Assembly (NCBI RefSeq): GCF_044962685.1
Contig: NZ_JBBKTX010000016.1
Coordinates: forward strand, 1-64,000
Length of the DNA: 64,000 nt
Direction of reading: 5' to 3'
Source of the DNA: Oceanobacter antarcticus
GTDB taxonomy: Bacteria; Pseudomonadota; Gammaproteobacteria; Pseudomonadales; Oceanobacteraceae
Below the pieces are notes generated by a model. The model did not search any database. It saw only the letters and a list, made by a program, of their open reading frames with translations, and had not been told where the DNA came from. The stretch's first letter is position 1; every line of letters starts with the position of its first letter. Positions 26,834-35,814 of this stretch are shown here, piece by piece. Made by a program: the position numbers and the translations under genes.

Positions 26834-29614
26834 TCAGAAGCTGGAGTAGCTCACACCCAGGCTGTAGGTTGGGCCGTAGTCTTCATATTGGGCATTGTAT
26901 TGTTCGCTGCCCTGGTAGGTGTAATACGGTTCATCGGTCAGGTTGGCGGCCTTGAAGCGTACTTTCAGCTGCTCGGAGAGTTTGTAGGAGGCGTTGAAGT
27001 CCACCTGAGTTTGCGATGACTGTTTGATGTCTCCGCTGCTGTCTTCGAGGTTGCCTACTTCGTCCAGATAGTCGGACTTGTAGTTGGCGGCCAGACGCAG
27101 GCTGATGGTGTCGTTCTCGTACCCGACCACCAGGTTGCCGGTGGTATCCGACTGCTTCGGTAAGCTGATGGTGCGGCTCAGTTGCTCGTCTCCATCGTCG
27201 GATGTGATCGTTGCTTTGGAATCGACAAAGGTCACGTTGGCAGACAATAACAAGCCATTGAACGGTGCTGGCAGGGTGGCAAATTTTTGTGAGTAAGCCA
27301 GTTCCAGACCTTTTACCGTCGCGGATGTGCCATTTTCAAATGTGGTGGTGGTGGTGTCTTCCTCCCCTGCCAGGCTGTTGTAATAGGCATCGTTGGCGAC
27401 GTCGGTTTCGTAGGCAAAATTGTCGATATTCTTGTAGAAGGCAAAGGCAGAAATCACCCCTGCGTTACCCATAAAGTGTTCGATCCCCAGATCCAGGTTA
27501 CTGGATTCCAGTGGTTTCAAGTAGGGGTTGCCCGCTTCCAGTTCATCACCGTCAATGGCCACGTTTGGACGAATCATTTCGAAGGTTGGGCGCACAACCG
27601 AATTGGTCCAGGCCGCTCGCACCTGGGTATCGGCCGCTACATCCAGTTTGGCCAGCAGGGAAGGCAGGGTATGAGAGTAGTCGTTGGTGAAGTGTGTGCG
27701 GCTGACAGCGGCTTCATTATCGTCACCATTAATCTGGTAACCCTTGCTCTTCTGTTTGGTTTGTTCATGGCGCAGACCGCCAATCAGCTGCAGTTCATCC
27801 ATATCAATACGGCCCATAACATAAGCAGCGTTGACGTCTTCTTCGATGGTGTAGTCTTCAATGAGTGAGTCAACAAAGCCTTCTGCCACGGCAGCGGCTT
27901 CTGCTTCGGAGTCTGCTGCCAGGGTATTCATCAGCGCGCGCAACTGGCTGTCGTTCAAGGCCGGGCCAAAGTTGCCGAGACCGTAGTCGACGCTACCGGA
28001 GACGTAATCGGACATGGAAATGTCATCGGCCTCATATTTGCGAATGTCGACATCCATGTGTTTTTTACGGCTTTTCAGCTTGCCCCCAAACTTCACCATG
28101 GCCGGGTAGTCCGCCACGATCAGGTCGCGGGTGATATCGACTTTGGCGACGTTCATATCATCGGTGGAATGACTGTGTACCCGTTCGATTTCGTCGAGTT
28201 CAAAGTTGCTGGCATCGTACAGCTCACTGCCGAACAGGATGGGTTTTTTGCTGCCGTTAAAACCAATGTTATCTACGTCGGCGGTGAATACCGCGCTGTC
28301 CATGGAATCCGGTTCTTCTTCCTTGGCGCTGGACATACCCAGGTCGTATTCGACAGTCCAGTCGTTGATAAAGTGTTCGCCACCCAGGGTCACTGACTTG
28401 ATGGTCTGGGTTTCTTTACGATCCTTCAGTTCACGGGCGACTTCGCCGAGGCCGCTGTCACCGGAAGCACGGGAAGTACCGTCACGCTCTTCCTCTCCAT
28501 CTTCAATGACCAGTTCCTGAAACTCCGCCACCAGTGCCTGGCGTTGTTCGTCATCGCTGAATTCTGAATACAGCGTGCGCAGGTAGAAGGCGTTGTTGAT
28601 GTCGTGCTCATAATCGAGGTTCAGTGCCGCGCCAATCCGTTCACGATTGATGGTGTAATCGCGCATTTCCATTTCTTCCAGCTCATCGCCATCCCACTTG
28701 CCGCCGGTTTCGGTATTTTCAGAACCGAAGTCACGGCTTTCGTAGCTGGCGGCTGCAGCGATACCCAAACGACGTTCGCCCCCCAGTGCCAGGGTCGTAC
28801 CGCCTCCCAGAGACAGTTTGGGGTTGGTGTTGTCGGTCAGTTCGTCGTAGCTGTATTCGAGGTCGGCATTATAAAACGGCCCTTCACGATCCAGTGCCGA
28901 GATACTTTCAATCTCGATTGCACCACCGATGGAGTTGGCGTCCATATCAGGCGTTAGAGACTTGGTGACCACCAGCGAGCTGATCAGGTTGGATGGAATT
29001 ACATCCAGCGCCACTGAACGGGTTCCGGCTTCCGGTGCTGGAATCTGGGTGCCGTTGATGGATACCGAGTTGTAGTCTGATCCCATACCACGCACACGAA
29101 CAAAGCGGCCTTCGCCCTGGTCGCGTTCAATCGACAGGCCGGGAATACGCTGCAAGGCTTCTGCCGCGTTTGAATCGGGCAGTTCACCGATGGCGTCGGC
29201 ATTGACGGCGCTGATAATACGATCGGAATAACGCTGACGATCGAGGGCGCGTTGCATCCGCGCCGCCTGACCAAAGACCAGCACCTCGTCGATGATATCG
29301 TCGCCTTCGTTAACCACCACGTTGGCGCTGGTGACGTCGTTGTCGATGACGGTCACCCGCCGGGAATCCAGGGTCTTGTCGCCCAGGGTAATGGTCAGGG
29401 TGTAGTCACCGGCGGGGACTGGTGGCAAACGGAAGCGACCCGCCTGACCCGACAGGGTTTGACGTTTGGCTTCTTCGAGGCGCACAACCGCACCTTTGTA
29501 AATGGTTTGTGAAGCCGCGTCGATAATACGGCCTTCGACGATGCCATCGGCTTGCGCCAGAGCGGCAGATGCCAGAGCAATGCTGGCTACCAGAGGTTTG
29601 ATTAACAGTTTCAC
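26834..29614 (-). CDS. TonB-dependent outer-membrane receptor
   Basis: This 926-residue protein has a signal peptide (SIALASAALAQA). An N-terminal CarboxypepD-like extension follows (about 24-105, VEGRIIDAASQ), then a plug domain (RVRGMGSDYNSVSINGTQIP), then the barrel ending in YSLGVSYSSF with a terminal Phe. This architecture is the oar-like type that imports nutrients using TonB energy. The start has a GGAG-type ribosome site. The phytase gene lies 134 bp downstream on the same strand, so the probable ligand is an inositol phosphate or a product of phytate hydrolysis. That substrate is inferred. Confidence 0.92.
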   Translation of the reverse strand: MKLLIKPLVASIALASAALAQADGIVEGRIIDAASQTIYKGAVVRLEEAKRQTLSGQAGRFRLPPVPAGDYTLTITLGDKTLDSRRVTVIDNDVTSANVVVNEGDDIIDEVLVFGQAARMQRALDRQRYSDRIISAVNADAIGELPDSNAAEALQRIPGLSIERDQGEGRFVRVRGMGSDYNSVSINGTQIPAPEAGTRSVALDVIPSNLISSLVVTKSLTPDMDANSIGGAIEIESISALDREGPFYNADLEYSYDELTDNTNPKLSLGGGTTLALGGERRLGIAAAASYESRDFGSENTETGGKWDGDELEEMEMRDYTINRERIGAALNLDYEHDINNAFYLRTLYSEFSDDEQRQALVAEFQELVIEDGEEERDGTSRASGDSGLGEVARELKDRKETQTIKSVTLGGEHFINDWTVEYDLGMSSAKEEEPDSMDSAVFTADVDNIGFNGSKKPILFGSELYDASNFELDEIERVHSHSTDDMNVAKVDITRDLIVADYPAMVKFGGKLKSRKKHMDVDIRKYEADDISMSDYVSGSVDYGLGNFGPALNDSQLRALMNTLAADSEAEAAAVAEGFVDSLIEDYTIEEDVNAAYVMGRIDMDELQLIGGLRHEQTKQKSKGYQINGDDNEAAVSRTHFTNDYSHTLPSLLAKLDVAADTQVRAAWTNSVVRPTFEMIRPNVAIDGDELEAGNPYLKPLESSNLDLGIEHFMGNAGVISAFAFYKNIDNFAYETDVANDAYYNSLAGEEDTTTTTFENGTSATVKGLELAYSQKFATLPAPFNGLLLSANVTFVDSKATITSDDGDEQLSRTISLPKQSDTTGNLVVGYENDTISLRLAANYKSDYLDEVGNLEDSSGDIKQSSQTQVDFNASYKLSEQLKVRFKAANLTDEPYYTYQGSEQYNAQYEDYGPTYSLGVSYSSF

Positions 29615-30085
29615 TTCTGCTCTCCGTTGAAATAATGGCTCTGGCCCGGGCAGTCTCGTTAGCTGGCCTTGGGGCGAGAGTGAGTCTCTTGTCAGGACGT
29701 TGCGACAGTAGGAATTGGTGGTGACACTATTGTTACTGCCTCTTTGGCAACCATGTAGGTGGTCGGAAAGGAGTGTTAAAAAGCCGTGGTTTGATGTCGT
29801 AATGATCCAAATTAACCCATGGTTTGGTGGTCGAAGCGGGTCTTTGAAAATGAGCTTTATTGATATGGCTCACGGAATTAACTGGCTCAAATCGCCCTGC
29901 CAGCCCCCAGGCTGGCTGTCATAAAAAATTCATCGAATTTACGGTAACTTTTACTGAGCCGATATGACCCCTGAAGCCCCGCAACCGGATGATCATGCTT
30001 TAATGCCGACCACGTACAGAGACACATCGGCTGGTTTTACCGAGTGTGTTTCCGGTAACTCAACGGTCTGGATAGGTGATTGGGG
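29615..30085. other. Divergent intergenic region, TonB receptor / GGDEF protein
   Basis: About 470 bp without a supported gene. It should hold promoters for both flanking genes. Visible elements are a GCCAGCC/GGCTGGC hairpin (29899-29916) and a Pho-box-like site listed separately. Confidence 0.6.
29916..29933 (+). promoter_or_regulatory. Candidate PhoB box
   Basis: CTGTCAT, then AAAA, then AATTCAT. The first half matches the PhoB half-site exactly; the second keeps only TCAT. The spacing of 4 AT-rich bases fits the Pho-box pattern. It points toward the + strand gene but lies in the control region of a phytase-linked receptor, where phosphate control would make sense. This is a suggestion only. 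Confidence 0.3.
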
Positions 30086-31000
30086 ATGTTTTCGACTCTG
30101 GGGATACACCGGCGCAAATTGCTGTTGGTGTTTGGCCTCGCCATTGGCGGGCTGGTTGGCAGCCTGATCATGGGCGATGCCAAACAGTGGGCAGAAATTG
30201 ACTGGCTGGATGTACTGGGTGAAGGCGGCACCGCGATTGCGCTGGCGGTCTGGATGATGCTGATTCTTGGCAGTCGTCCGGCGGGGCGGGTGACCGATTT
30301 GCTGACCCTGGGGCTGGGGTTTATGTTTCTGGCTATGTGGCAGGACAACCTGGATGAATTTATCCGTTTGCCTGCCGAGCAGTTCTGGGATCAGTGGCTC
30401 GAATCCGGTGCCATGCCCGTGGGAGTGATGCTATTGACCTATGGGCTGGTGCACTGGCATCAGGAACAATTGTCGATCAATCAGCAACTGCGCAAGCGCG
30501 AACAGCTGTTTCGGGAGCATCGGTTTATCGACAACCTGACCCAGCTGGGCCGGGTTGACTACCTGAAAGAACAACTGCAAGGCGTGATGACCCAGCTGCC
30601 CGCCCAGAAGATGGTGTTGTTGATGGTGGATGTTGATCGTTTTGCTGAAGTGAACCGTTTGCATGGTCATCGGGAAGGCGACGCCCTGCTGTATGAACTG
30701 TCGGAACTGATGCTGCTGAACCTGCGTCAGGACGACCTGATTTGCCGTTATGCCGCCGACCGTTTTGCCGTACTGCTGCCAGACACCGGCGTTGACAAGG
30801 GCAAAAGCATTGCCGCTGAACTGAGCCGGGCCGTGCAGCATTTTGCCTACAAGCATAAAACCAGCGGCGAAACCCTTTATCAGACCATTAGTATCGGCCT
30901 GGCAGACTGGCAGGGCGAACCGTCCGATCTGCTGATCAAACGCGCCAATCAGGCGCTGGCCAATGCCAAGTCGGGTTCCGGTTTTGGCGAGGTTGCCTGA
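30086..31000 (+). CDS. Membrane protein with a degenerate GGDEF domain
   Basis: This protein of about 304 residues has three or four predicted membrane helices in the first 130 residues (LLLVFGLAIGGLVGSLIMG, IALAVWMMLIL and others). A GGDEF-fold domain then spans about 155-300. The fold landmarks DNLTQLGRVDYL, VDVDRFAEVN and HREGDALL remain, but the signature reads AADRF instead of GGDEF, so cyclase activity is unlikely. It may bind GTP or act as a sensor. I chose ATG 30086; an in-frame TTG at 30080 is an alternative. The AraC gene starts 1 bp after its stop. Confidence 0.82.
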   Translation: MFSTLGIHRRKLLLVFGLAIGGLVGSLIMGDAKQWAEIDWLDVLGEGGTAIALAVWMMLILGSRPAGRVTDLLTLGLGFMFLAMWQDNLDEFIRLPAEQFWDQWLESGAMPVGVMLLTYGLVHWHQEQLSINQQLRKREQLFREHRFIDNLTQLGRVDYLKEQLQGVMTQLPAQKMVLLMVDVDRFAEVNRLHGHREGDALLYELSELMLLNLRQDDLICRYAADRFAVLLPDTGVDKGKSIAAELSRAVQHFAYKHKTSGETLYQTISIGLADWQGEPSDLLIKRANQALANAKSGSGFGEVA

Positions 31001-31001
31001 A

Positions 31002-32075
31002 ATGACGACACCCACCTGGTATGAGTGCGATGAGCGTATTTTTGCTGCGCATTATCAGCCAGCGTTGTTGATCGATCTGTTACGTTCCCGTGATATTTGC
31101 AGCCACAAGATTCTGCGTGGCACCGGCCTGTTTTATGAAGATATTCTGCAAGGACAGGTGATGATGTCAGCAACTCAGGCGGGGCTGTTGGTGGGTAATG
31201 CCAGCAAGCTCAGCAAGGAGCCGGAATTGTCGTTTCGCTGGGGTGCCTCGCTCTGGCCAGGGCACTACGATAGCGCCAGCAGCTTGCTGGGTAATGCCGG
31301 GTCATTACGTCAGGCACTGGACGCGCTGGTCAGTTACCGGCGGGTGCTGTCTCCTTGGGTAACGCCCTTTGTGGTCACCGATGAGCGTTATTGCTACGTC
31401 CACTGGCTGACCCTGGGCAAGCATCAGGGCGACCGCCGCTTTCTGGTCGAGGCGGCGATGTCGTCCCTGACGTCGTTCAGTCGCTGGATGAGTGCCACAC
31501 GACTGCCCTGGCGTTACGGTTTCAGTTATGGCCGCCCGGATTATGAGGAACAGTATCAGGTGAATCTGGGCGACCAGCTCTGGTTCGACCTCGGCATGGA
31601 TGTGATGGTGATCGAGCGCAAGTGGCTCGACCAGGAGTGGCCACGAGGGTCGGCGACGGCCTATCAGGTGGCTCAGCGTCAATGTGAATGGATACTGGCA
31701 GGCTTGCCTGCGGCGTCGTTGCCGGAACGGGTGTACCGGCTGCTGCTGGAGCGGGTGCGTGAACCGATGACGCTCCCCGACATGGCCGTACGGTTGGAGA
31801 TGAGTCCGGCAACCCTGAAGCGTAAACTGGGCAAGCATGGCTGCCATTTTCAGCAATTGCAGGATCAGTCACGGCTACATATGAGCCTTTATCTGTTGCA
31901 TGTGTGTGGCTGGAACAACGAACAGGTCGCCGCGCACCTGAGCTTTAACGACAGCACCAACTTCCGCCGCGCCTTCAAGCGCTGGGTCGGGATTACCCCC
32001 AGTGACAGCCGTACCCGTTTCTCACTGTTTGATGCCAGTAGCAACGCGGTGCTGACCGAACTGGCAGGGTTGTGA
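31002..32075 (+). CDS. AraC-family transcriptional regulator
   Basis: This 357-residue protein has an N-terminal arabinose-binding-type domain of the OruR/ArgR-like class (about 20-210) and a C-terminal AraC HTH (about 240-345, LPDMAVRLEMSPATLKRKL and the second helix LSFNDSTNFRRAFKRWVGITPS). The ATG lies 1 bp after the upstream TGA, with GAGG inside the end of that gene, so the two are co-translated. This pairing suggests the degenerate GGDEF protein senses something that the regulator acts on. Its targets are unknown. Confidence 0.9.
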   Translation: MTTPTWYECDERIFAAHYQPALLIDLLRSRDICSHKILRGTGLFYEDILQGQVMMSATQAGLLVGNASKLSKEPELSFRWGASLWPGHYDSASSLLGNAGSLRQALDALVSYRRVLSPWVTPFVVTDERYCYVHWLTLGKHQGDRRFLVEAAMSSLTSFSRWMSATRLPWRYGFSYGRPDYEEQYQVNLGDQLWFDLGMDVMVIERKWLDQEWPRGSATAYQVAQRQCEWILAGLPAASLPERVYRLLLERVREPMTLPDMAVRLEMSPATLKRKLGKHGCHFQQLQDQSRLHMSLYLLHVCGWNNEQVAAHLSFNDSTNFRRAFKRWVGITPSDSRTRFSLFDASSNAVLTELAGL

Positions 32076-32101
32076 TACGGCAGATCAGCCACTGACACCC
32101 G

Positions 32102-32767
32102 TTAGGCGTAGGCGTACGGCCCGCTTTTGGTTAATGCGCGCTGGTAGGCATCGCGCTGGTGAATCCGTGCTACCCAGGCCGCCAGGTGTGGATGCGACTC
32201 GGCGCTTGCACCTCGCTGCAAGGCGGCTTCCAGTGGGAAACTCATCTGAAAATCCGCCAGCGACATCTGGTCACCGGCAAACCATTCATTTTTGCTCAGA
32301 TGCCGTTCAACGTAATCCAGATGGCTGCTCAGATTGGGCGAGACAAAACTGTCGAGTGCCTTGTTGGCAATACCACGGGCGACAGGCCGGACAAAAAAGG
32401 GCATGGGTGCGGTCTTTATACGCTGAAACACCAGCGTCATTAACAGAAAGGGCATCAGGCTGCCTTCGGCATAATGCAGCCAGTATTGGCATTGCCATAA
32501 CGACGGGCTGTCCTCGGGCCAGAAGCGCCGTTGGCCATAGACATCGTTGAGATACTCAAGAATCACCGCCGACTCTGCCAGCGACAAGTCGCCATCGGTA
32601 ATCACTGGAGATTTCCCCAGCGGATGAATGGCCTTCAGGCTGGCTGGTGCCAGCAGGGTGTGGGGATCGCGTTCGTACAAGGTAATCTGGTAATCAATTT
32701 CCAGCTCTTCCAATAACCAGAGCACACGCTGGGAACGAGAGTTATTAAGGTGGTGGAGGGTGAGCAT
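32102..32767 (-). CDS. Glutathione S-transferase family protein
   Basis: This 221-residue protein has an N-terminal thioredoxin-like domain (MLTLHHLNNSRSQRVLWLLEEL) with the cis-Pro segment GKSPVITDGDLSLAESAVIL. The C-terminal helical domain has WFAGDQMSLADFQMSFPLEAA. The catalytic position is Ser/Asn-type, as in bacterial beta- and nu-like GSTs. Cytoplasmic detoxification is the likely role; the substrate is unknown. It converges on the AraC gene. Confidence 0.9.
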   Translation of the reverse strand: MLTLHHLNNSRSQRVLWLLEELEIDYQITLYERDPHTLLAPASLKAIHPLGKSPVITDGDLSLAESAVILEYLNDVYGQRRFWPEDSPSLWQCQYWLHYAEGSLMPFLLMTLVFQRIKTAPMPFFVRPVARGIANKALDSFVSPNLSSHLDYVERHLSKNEWFAGDQMSLADFQMSFPLEAALQRGASAESHPHLAAWVARIHQRDAYQRALTKSGPYAYA

Positions 32768-32939
32768 GACGATACCTGGAAAGTATTTCAGAAAGCGTTA
32801 GATAAACCCGGTTGGCTGTCGGGCAGGTTTTATTCAGCGGCTGCTATCATCTATTCCTTTGGGAGCCGTCGTCTATAGGGGGCATCTATAAATTACTGCG
32901 CTCGAAATGACGGCGTTAAAAATCGACCGGTTCTGACGC

Positions 32940-33656
32940 TCAGGCCGGATGATGGAAAGCGGGCAGATCGAACCACAGCGCGGTCAGGTGAGTGTCAGCT
33001 GTCGCGCTTAGTGTCAGCCCGGTTGCCGCCATAATGCCCACGGCATCCCCTGGCCCAAGCGGTTGATCGACAACATTGACTGCGGCACTGCCCTCAATCA
33101 TATGCAAATACCCGGCGCGGCTGCCAACCGGCAAGGTGATGGACTCGCCGGGTTGTAATTGCAGCCGGGAGATCACCACATCCTGATGGATCTTCAGTGA
33201 GTTCCCCCGCGCATCGGGCGACACAATTGCAGTCAGAGGCCCTTGCTGTGGTACTTGCCGCTGTTGATACCCAGGCTCCAGCCCGCGTTCGTTTGGATGA
33301 ATCCATATTTGCAGAAAGTGTACCTGAGCTTCCGGGGACTGATTGAATTCGGAATGCACAATCCCACTGCCTGCGGTCATGCGTTGTATTTCTCCGGCCT
33401 TCAATACGGACGTTTTACCGGTGCTGTCCTGATGGCGCAGAGCACCTTCCAGTACATAGGAAATAATTTCCATATCCCGATGACAGTGGGCTTCAAACCC
33501 GGCGCTGGCAGCCACGGTATCGTCGTTGATCACCCGCAATAATCCCCAACCCATATGCTCCGGCGCATGGTAGTGACCAAACGAAAAGCTGTGGAAACTG
33601 TTCAGCCAGCCGATATTGACATGGCCGCGTTGTTGCGAGGGGCGAAAGTAGATCAT
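32940..33656 (-). CDS. Pirin family protein
   Basis: This 238-residue bicupin starts MIYFRPSQQRGHVN and carries the pirin metal ligands: AHCHRDMEIISYVLEG and GSGIVHSEFN supply three His and a Glu. Pirins bind iron and some act as quercetin dioxygenases or redox-sensitive cofactors. ATG 33656 follows AGGAG. The frame stays open far upstream, but that extension is low-complexity and lacks a ribosome site. Confidence 0.92.
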   Translation of the reverse strand: MIYFRPSQQRGHVNIGWLNSFHSFSFGHYHAPEHMGWGLLRVINDDTVAASAGFEAHCHRDMEIISYVLEGALRHQDSTGKTSVLKAGEIQRMTAGSGIVHSEFNQSPEAQVHFLQIWIHPNERGLEPGYQQRQVPQQGPLTAIVSPDARGNSLKIHQDVVISRLQLQPGESITLPVGSRAGYLHMIEGSAAVNVVDQPLGPGDAVGIMAATGLTLSATADTHLTALWFDLPAFHHPA

Positions 33657-33960
33657 ATGGTTCTCCTGCGGGGTGGGTGTGGGTGTGGTGTGGTGCGAGT
33701 GTGGGGTGAGTCGGACAGCGGGAGTAAACACCGCAACGGGCGTGATACGGACGTTGATACTGGTGTCGATGTTATTGGGATATTTATTTCTTAAAAAGCG
33801 GATAAATATCGTCAAATTTTTCGAAAAAATAGAAAATTTTAGCAAAACAGAACAACCGGCAGATATTCCCTTCCAGCGGAAATCCCCTACAATGCCCGTC
33901 GAATGCCGGTACAAAACCGTATTGGCGGGTATTGGCCCGATTGACCTGAGAGAGAAACAA
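33657..33960. other. Intergenic region with GT-rich and AT-rich tracts
   Basis: Upstream of pirin is a GTG/GGTG-rich run (about 33671-33708). Next to the zinc-ribbon gene is a strongly AT-rich segment (33780-33850). It probably holds the divergent promoters. No gene is supported. Confidence 0.5.
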
Positions 33961-34194
33961 ATGGAACGCATCGAACGCGATTTTTTTGCCCGAGAAAAAG
34001 ACGACCAGGATGCTTTCCTGAGCCAGACCTGGTGTAACGAGTGTATGGAAGCCGACCTCGGCATGGTCGAGCCGCAAGAATATGAAATGGATGGCGTTGT
34101 GGTAGTGGAAGGCAAATGTGCCAAGTGTGGCTCCGCCATTCTGACTGAAATCGCCGATGACGACACCGATGGCGAGTGGGAAGACGACCAGTAG
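33961..34194 (+). CDS. Small acidic zinc-ribbon protein
   Basis: This 77-residue protein has two Cys pairs (CNEC near 25 and CAKC near 54) that would form a zinc ribbon, and a very acidic C terminus (ADDDTDGEWEDDQ). ATG 33961 follows GAGAGA at a good distance; the open frame upstream lacks a ribosome site. No family name is recognised. It may bind a nucleic acid or a protein partner, which is inference from the fold alone. Confidence 0.7.
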   Translation: MERIERDFFAREKDDQDAFLSQTWCNECMEADLGMVEPQEYEMDGVVVVEGKCAKCGSAILTEIADDDTDGEWEDDQ

Positions 34195-34276
34195 CCGTTT
34201 GGACGCTACCGATCCGTAGGGAAATCACCGCACTCGCGCTGTAAAATACCCCGGATTCGGATGGAGGAGGTTGGCG

Positions 34277-34380
34277 GGCACAGCGGCCCGCCCTCCCAGG
34301 ATGACGCCTTGGATGAGACGCGTGGGGTGACGATTGATGATTACGGCACAGCGCGGCCCGCCCTCCCAATATGACGCCTT
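34277..34380. repeat. Pair of imperfect 34-35 bp direct repeats
   Basis: GGCACAGC followed by GGCCCGCCCTCCCA and then ATGACGCCTT occurs at 34277-34310 and, with small changes, at 34346-34380. The second copy reaches the stop codon of the DUF2069 gene. They look like members of a dispersed palindromic or REP-type family; only two copies are seen here. Confidence 0.7.
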
Positions 34381-34789
34381 ACAAGCCTGCCTCAACCCGC
34401 TTCTGCCAGCGGGTGAACAGAATCGCACTGACAAAAATCGCCAGGCTGGCGAGCACCAGCAGCCAACCCCAGATGCCGCTGCCTGGTGTAAAGACTCCCA
34501 GTACCGACACCACAAAGTAGAGCAAAATCATATAAGCCAGCCAGGAAGCTGACTTGTGAGAGCGTGCCACCAGGCCGGGTATAAACAGCATCAGCGGCAA
34601 GGCCTTGAATAGCGCGATACCAATACCGGTTAGCCATAGCATCAGGCCGGGTTCGGCGGTTGGCGGTGGATGACTGAGCGTCGCGCCCAGTAATACCAGC
34701 AACATAGCAATGTAGCTGCTCACCAGTACACGGTAGGCCAGGGCTGCCTTGGCAACAAACGGACAGCTAGCGGCAGGTAATTGGGTCAT
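34379..34789 (-). CDS. DUF2069 membrane protein
   Basis: This 136-residue integral membrane protein has about four hydrophobic helices (VLVSSYIAMLLVLLGATL, GLMLWLTGIGIALFKALPLML, WLAYMILLYFVVSVLGVF, WGWLLVLASLAIFVSAILF). It matches the DUF2069 family, which usually sits next to wrbA. ATG 34789 is 1 bp after the wrbA stop. Function is unknown. Confidence 0.85.
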   Translation of the reverse strand: MTQLPAASCPFVAKAALAYRVLVSSYIAMLLVLLGATLSHPPPTAEPGLMLWLTGIGIALFKALPLMLFIPGLVARSHKSASWLAYMILLYFVVSVLGVFTPGSGIWGWLLVLASLAIFVSAILFTRWQKRVEAGL

Positions 34790-34790
34790 A

Positions 34791-35408
34791 TCAGATTCCC
34801 GTTCCGTGACTGTTAAGCAGGGCGGTGGCCAGCGTTGCAACCCGTTTGCCCTGGGCCAGACAGAGGGCTTTTTCTGGTGCGCTGATAGCTTGCTCATTGT
34901 TGGCACCGGCCCAGTGGCTCATGCCATAAGGCGTTCCACCCGAGCGGGTATCACTGAGTTCGGCATGACGATAGGGAATACCGGCGAACACCATGCCGTG
35001 GTGTAATAACGGCAATGCCATGGTTAGCAGGGTGCTTTCCTGACCGCCATGCAAGGATGAGGTTGAGGTAAATACTCCGGCGGGTTTGTCGGCCAGCGCA
35101 CCGCTCAGCCACAGGCTACTGGTGCTGTCGAGAAAGTATTTCAGCGGCGCGGCCATATTGCCAAAACGGGTCGGACTACCCATTACCAATCCGGCGCAGT
35201 GGCGCAGATCATCCTGGCTGCAATACACTGCACCGGTATCCGGCACCGGCGGCAATGAAGATTCGGTATCCGGCGATACCGGCGGCACGCTGCGAATACG
35301 AGCATCCATTCCGGCTTGCTCAACACCACGAGCGATCAGCCGTGCCAGCTCTGCGGTTTTGCCGTGGCGGCTGTAATACAGCACCAATACATACGGGGCA
35401 GATGCCAT
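34791..35408 (-). CDS. wrbA: NAD(P)H:quinone oxidoreductase WrbA
   Basis: This 205-residue flavodoxin-like protein has the FMN-binding LYYSRHGKTAELARLIARG, GSPTRFGNMAAPLKYFLD and the STSSLHGGQE segment typical of WrbA. It reduces quinones with NAD(P)H by two-electron transfer, limiting redox cycling. The ATG overlaps the arsC-like stop (TGATG), so it is coupled to arsC upstream; DUF2069 follows directly. Confidence 0.9.
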   Translation of the reverse strand: MASAPYVLVLYYSRHGKTAELARLIARGVEQAGMDARIRSVPPVSPDTESSLPPVPDTGAVYCSQDDLRHCAGLVMGSPTRFGNMAAPLKYFLDSTSSLWLSGALADKPAGVFTSTSSLHGGQESTLLTMALPLLHHGMVFAGIPYRHAELSDTRSGGTPYGMSHWAGANNEQAISAPEKALCLAQGKRVATLATALLNSHGTGI

Positions 35409-35755
35409 CAAAGAATCTCCAGCACCTGTTCTGGTGGGCGGCCGATACGGGCCTGGTTGCCGTTGATGACGATCGGGCGTTCTATCAGTTTGGGAGTGTT
35501 GGCCATGGCGCGGATCAGAGTGGCTTCATCGGCACTGGCCAGGTTCTGTTGTTTGTATTCTTCTTCTTTGGTGCGCATCAGCTCACGGGCGCTGCTGAAG
35601 CCGAGCAGCTGGATCAGCTGGCGAATCTCGTCTTCCGACGGTACGTCTTTCAGGTACTCCACGACCACGGGTGTAATGCCTTTGTCCTGCAGCAGTTTCA
35701 GGGTCTCCCGCGACTTGGAACACCGGGGATTGTGGTAGATCTGTATATCACTCAT
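35408..35755 (-). CDS. ArsC-family arsenate reductase (YfgD-like)
   Basis: This 115-residue thioredoxin-fold protein has IYHNPRCSKSRETL with a single catalytic Cys and the C-terminal ARIGRPPEQVLEIL. It belongs to the glutaredoxin-coupled ArsC/YfgD branch. No arsR, arsB or acr3 is adjacent, so true arsenic resistance is unproven. ATG 35755 has GAGAG upstream; a GTG lies at 35764. It forms an operon with wrbA and DUF2069, a conserved arrangement in pseudomonad-like genomes. Confidence 0.9.
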   Translation of the reverse strand: MSDIQIYHNPRCSKSRETLKLLQDKGITPVVVEYLKDVPSEDEIRQLIQLLGFSSARELMRTKEEEYKQQNLASADEATLIRAMANTPKLIERPIVINGNQARIGRPPEQVLEIL

Positions 35756-35814
35756 GCTGTGCACACTCTCAAATTGTCAACCAATTGGCAGCGATTGTAA
35801 CAAGGAAGCCCTAG

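Noticed and set aside
35408..35755. Arsenic-resistance locus
   Set aside because: Only an ArsC-fold protein is present; no arsR, arsB or acr3 is nearby, and the arsC-wrbA-DUF2069 order is a general housekeeping arrangement.
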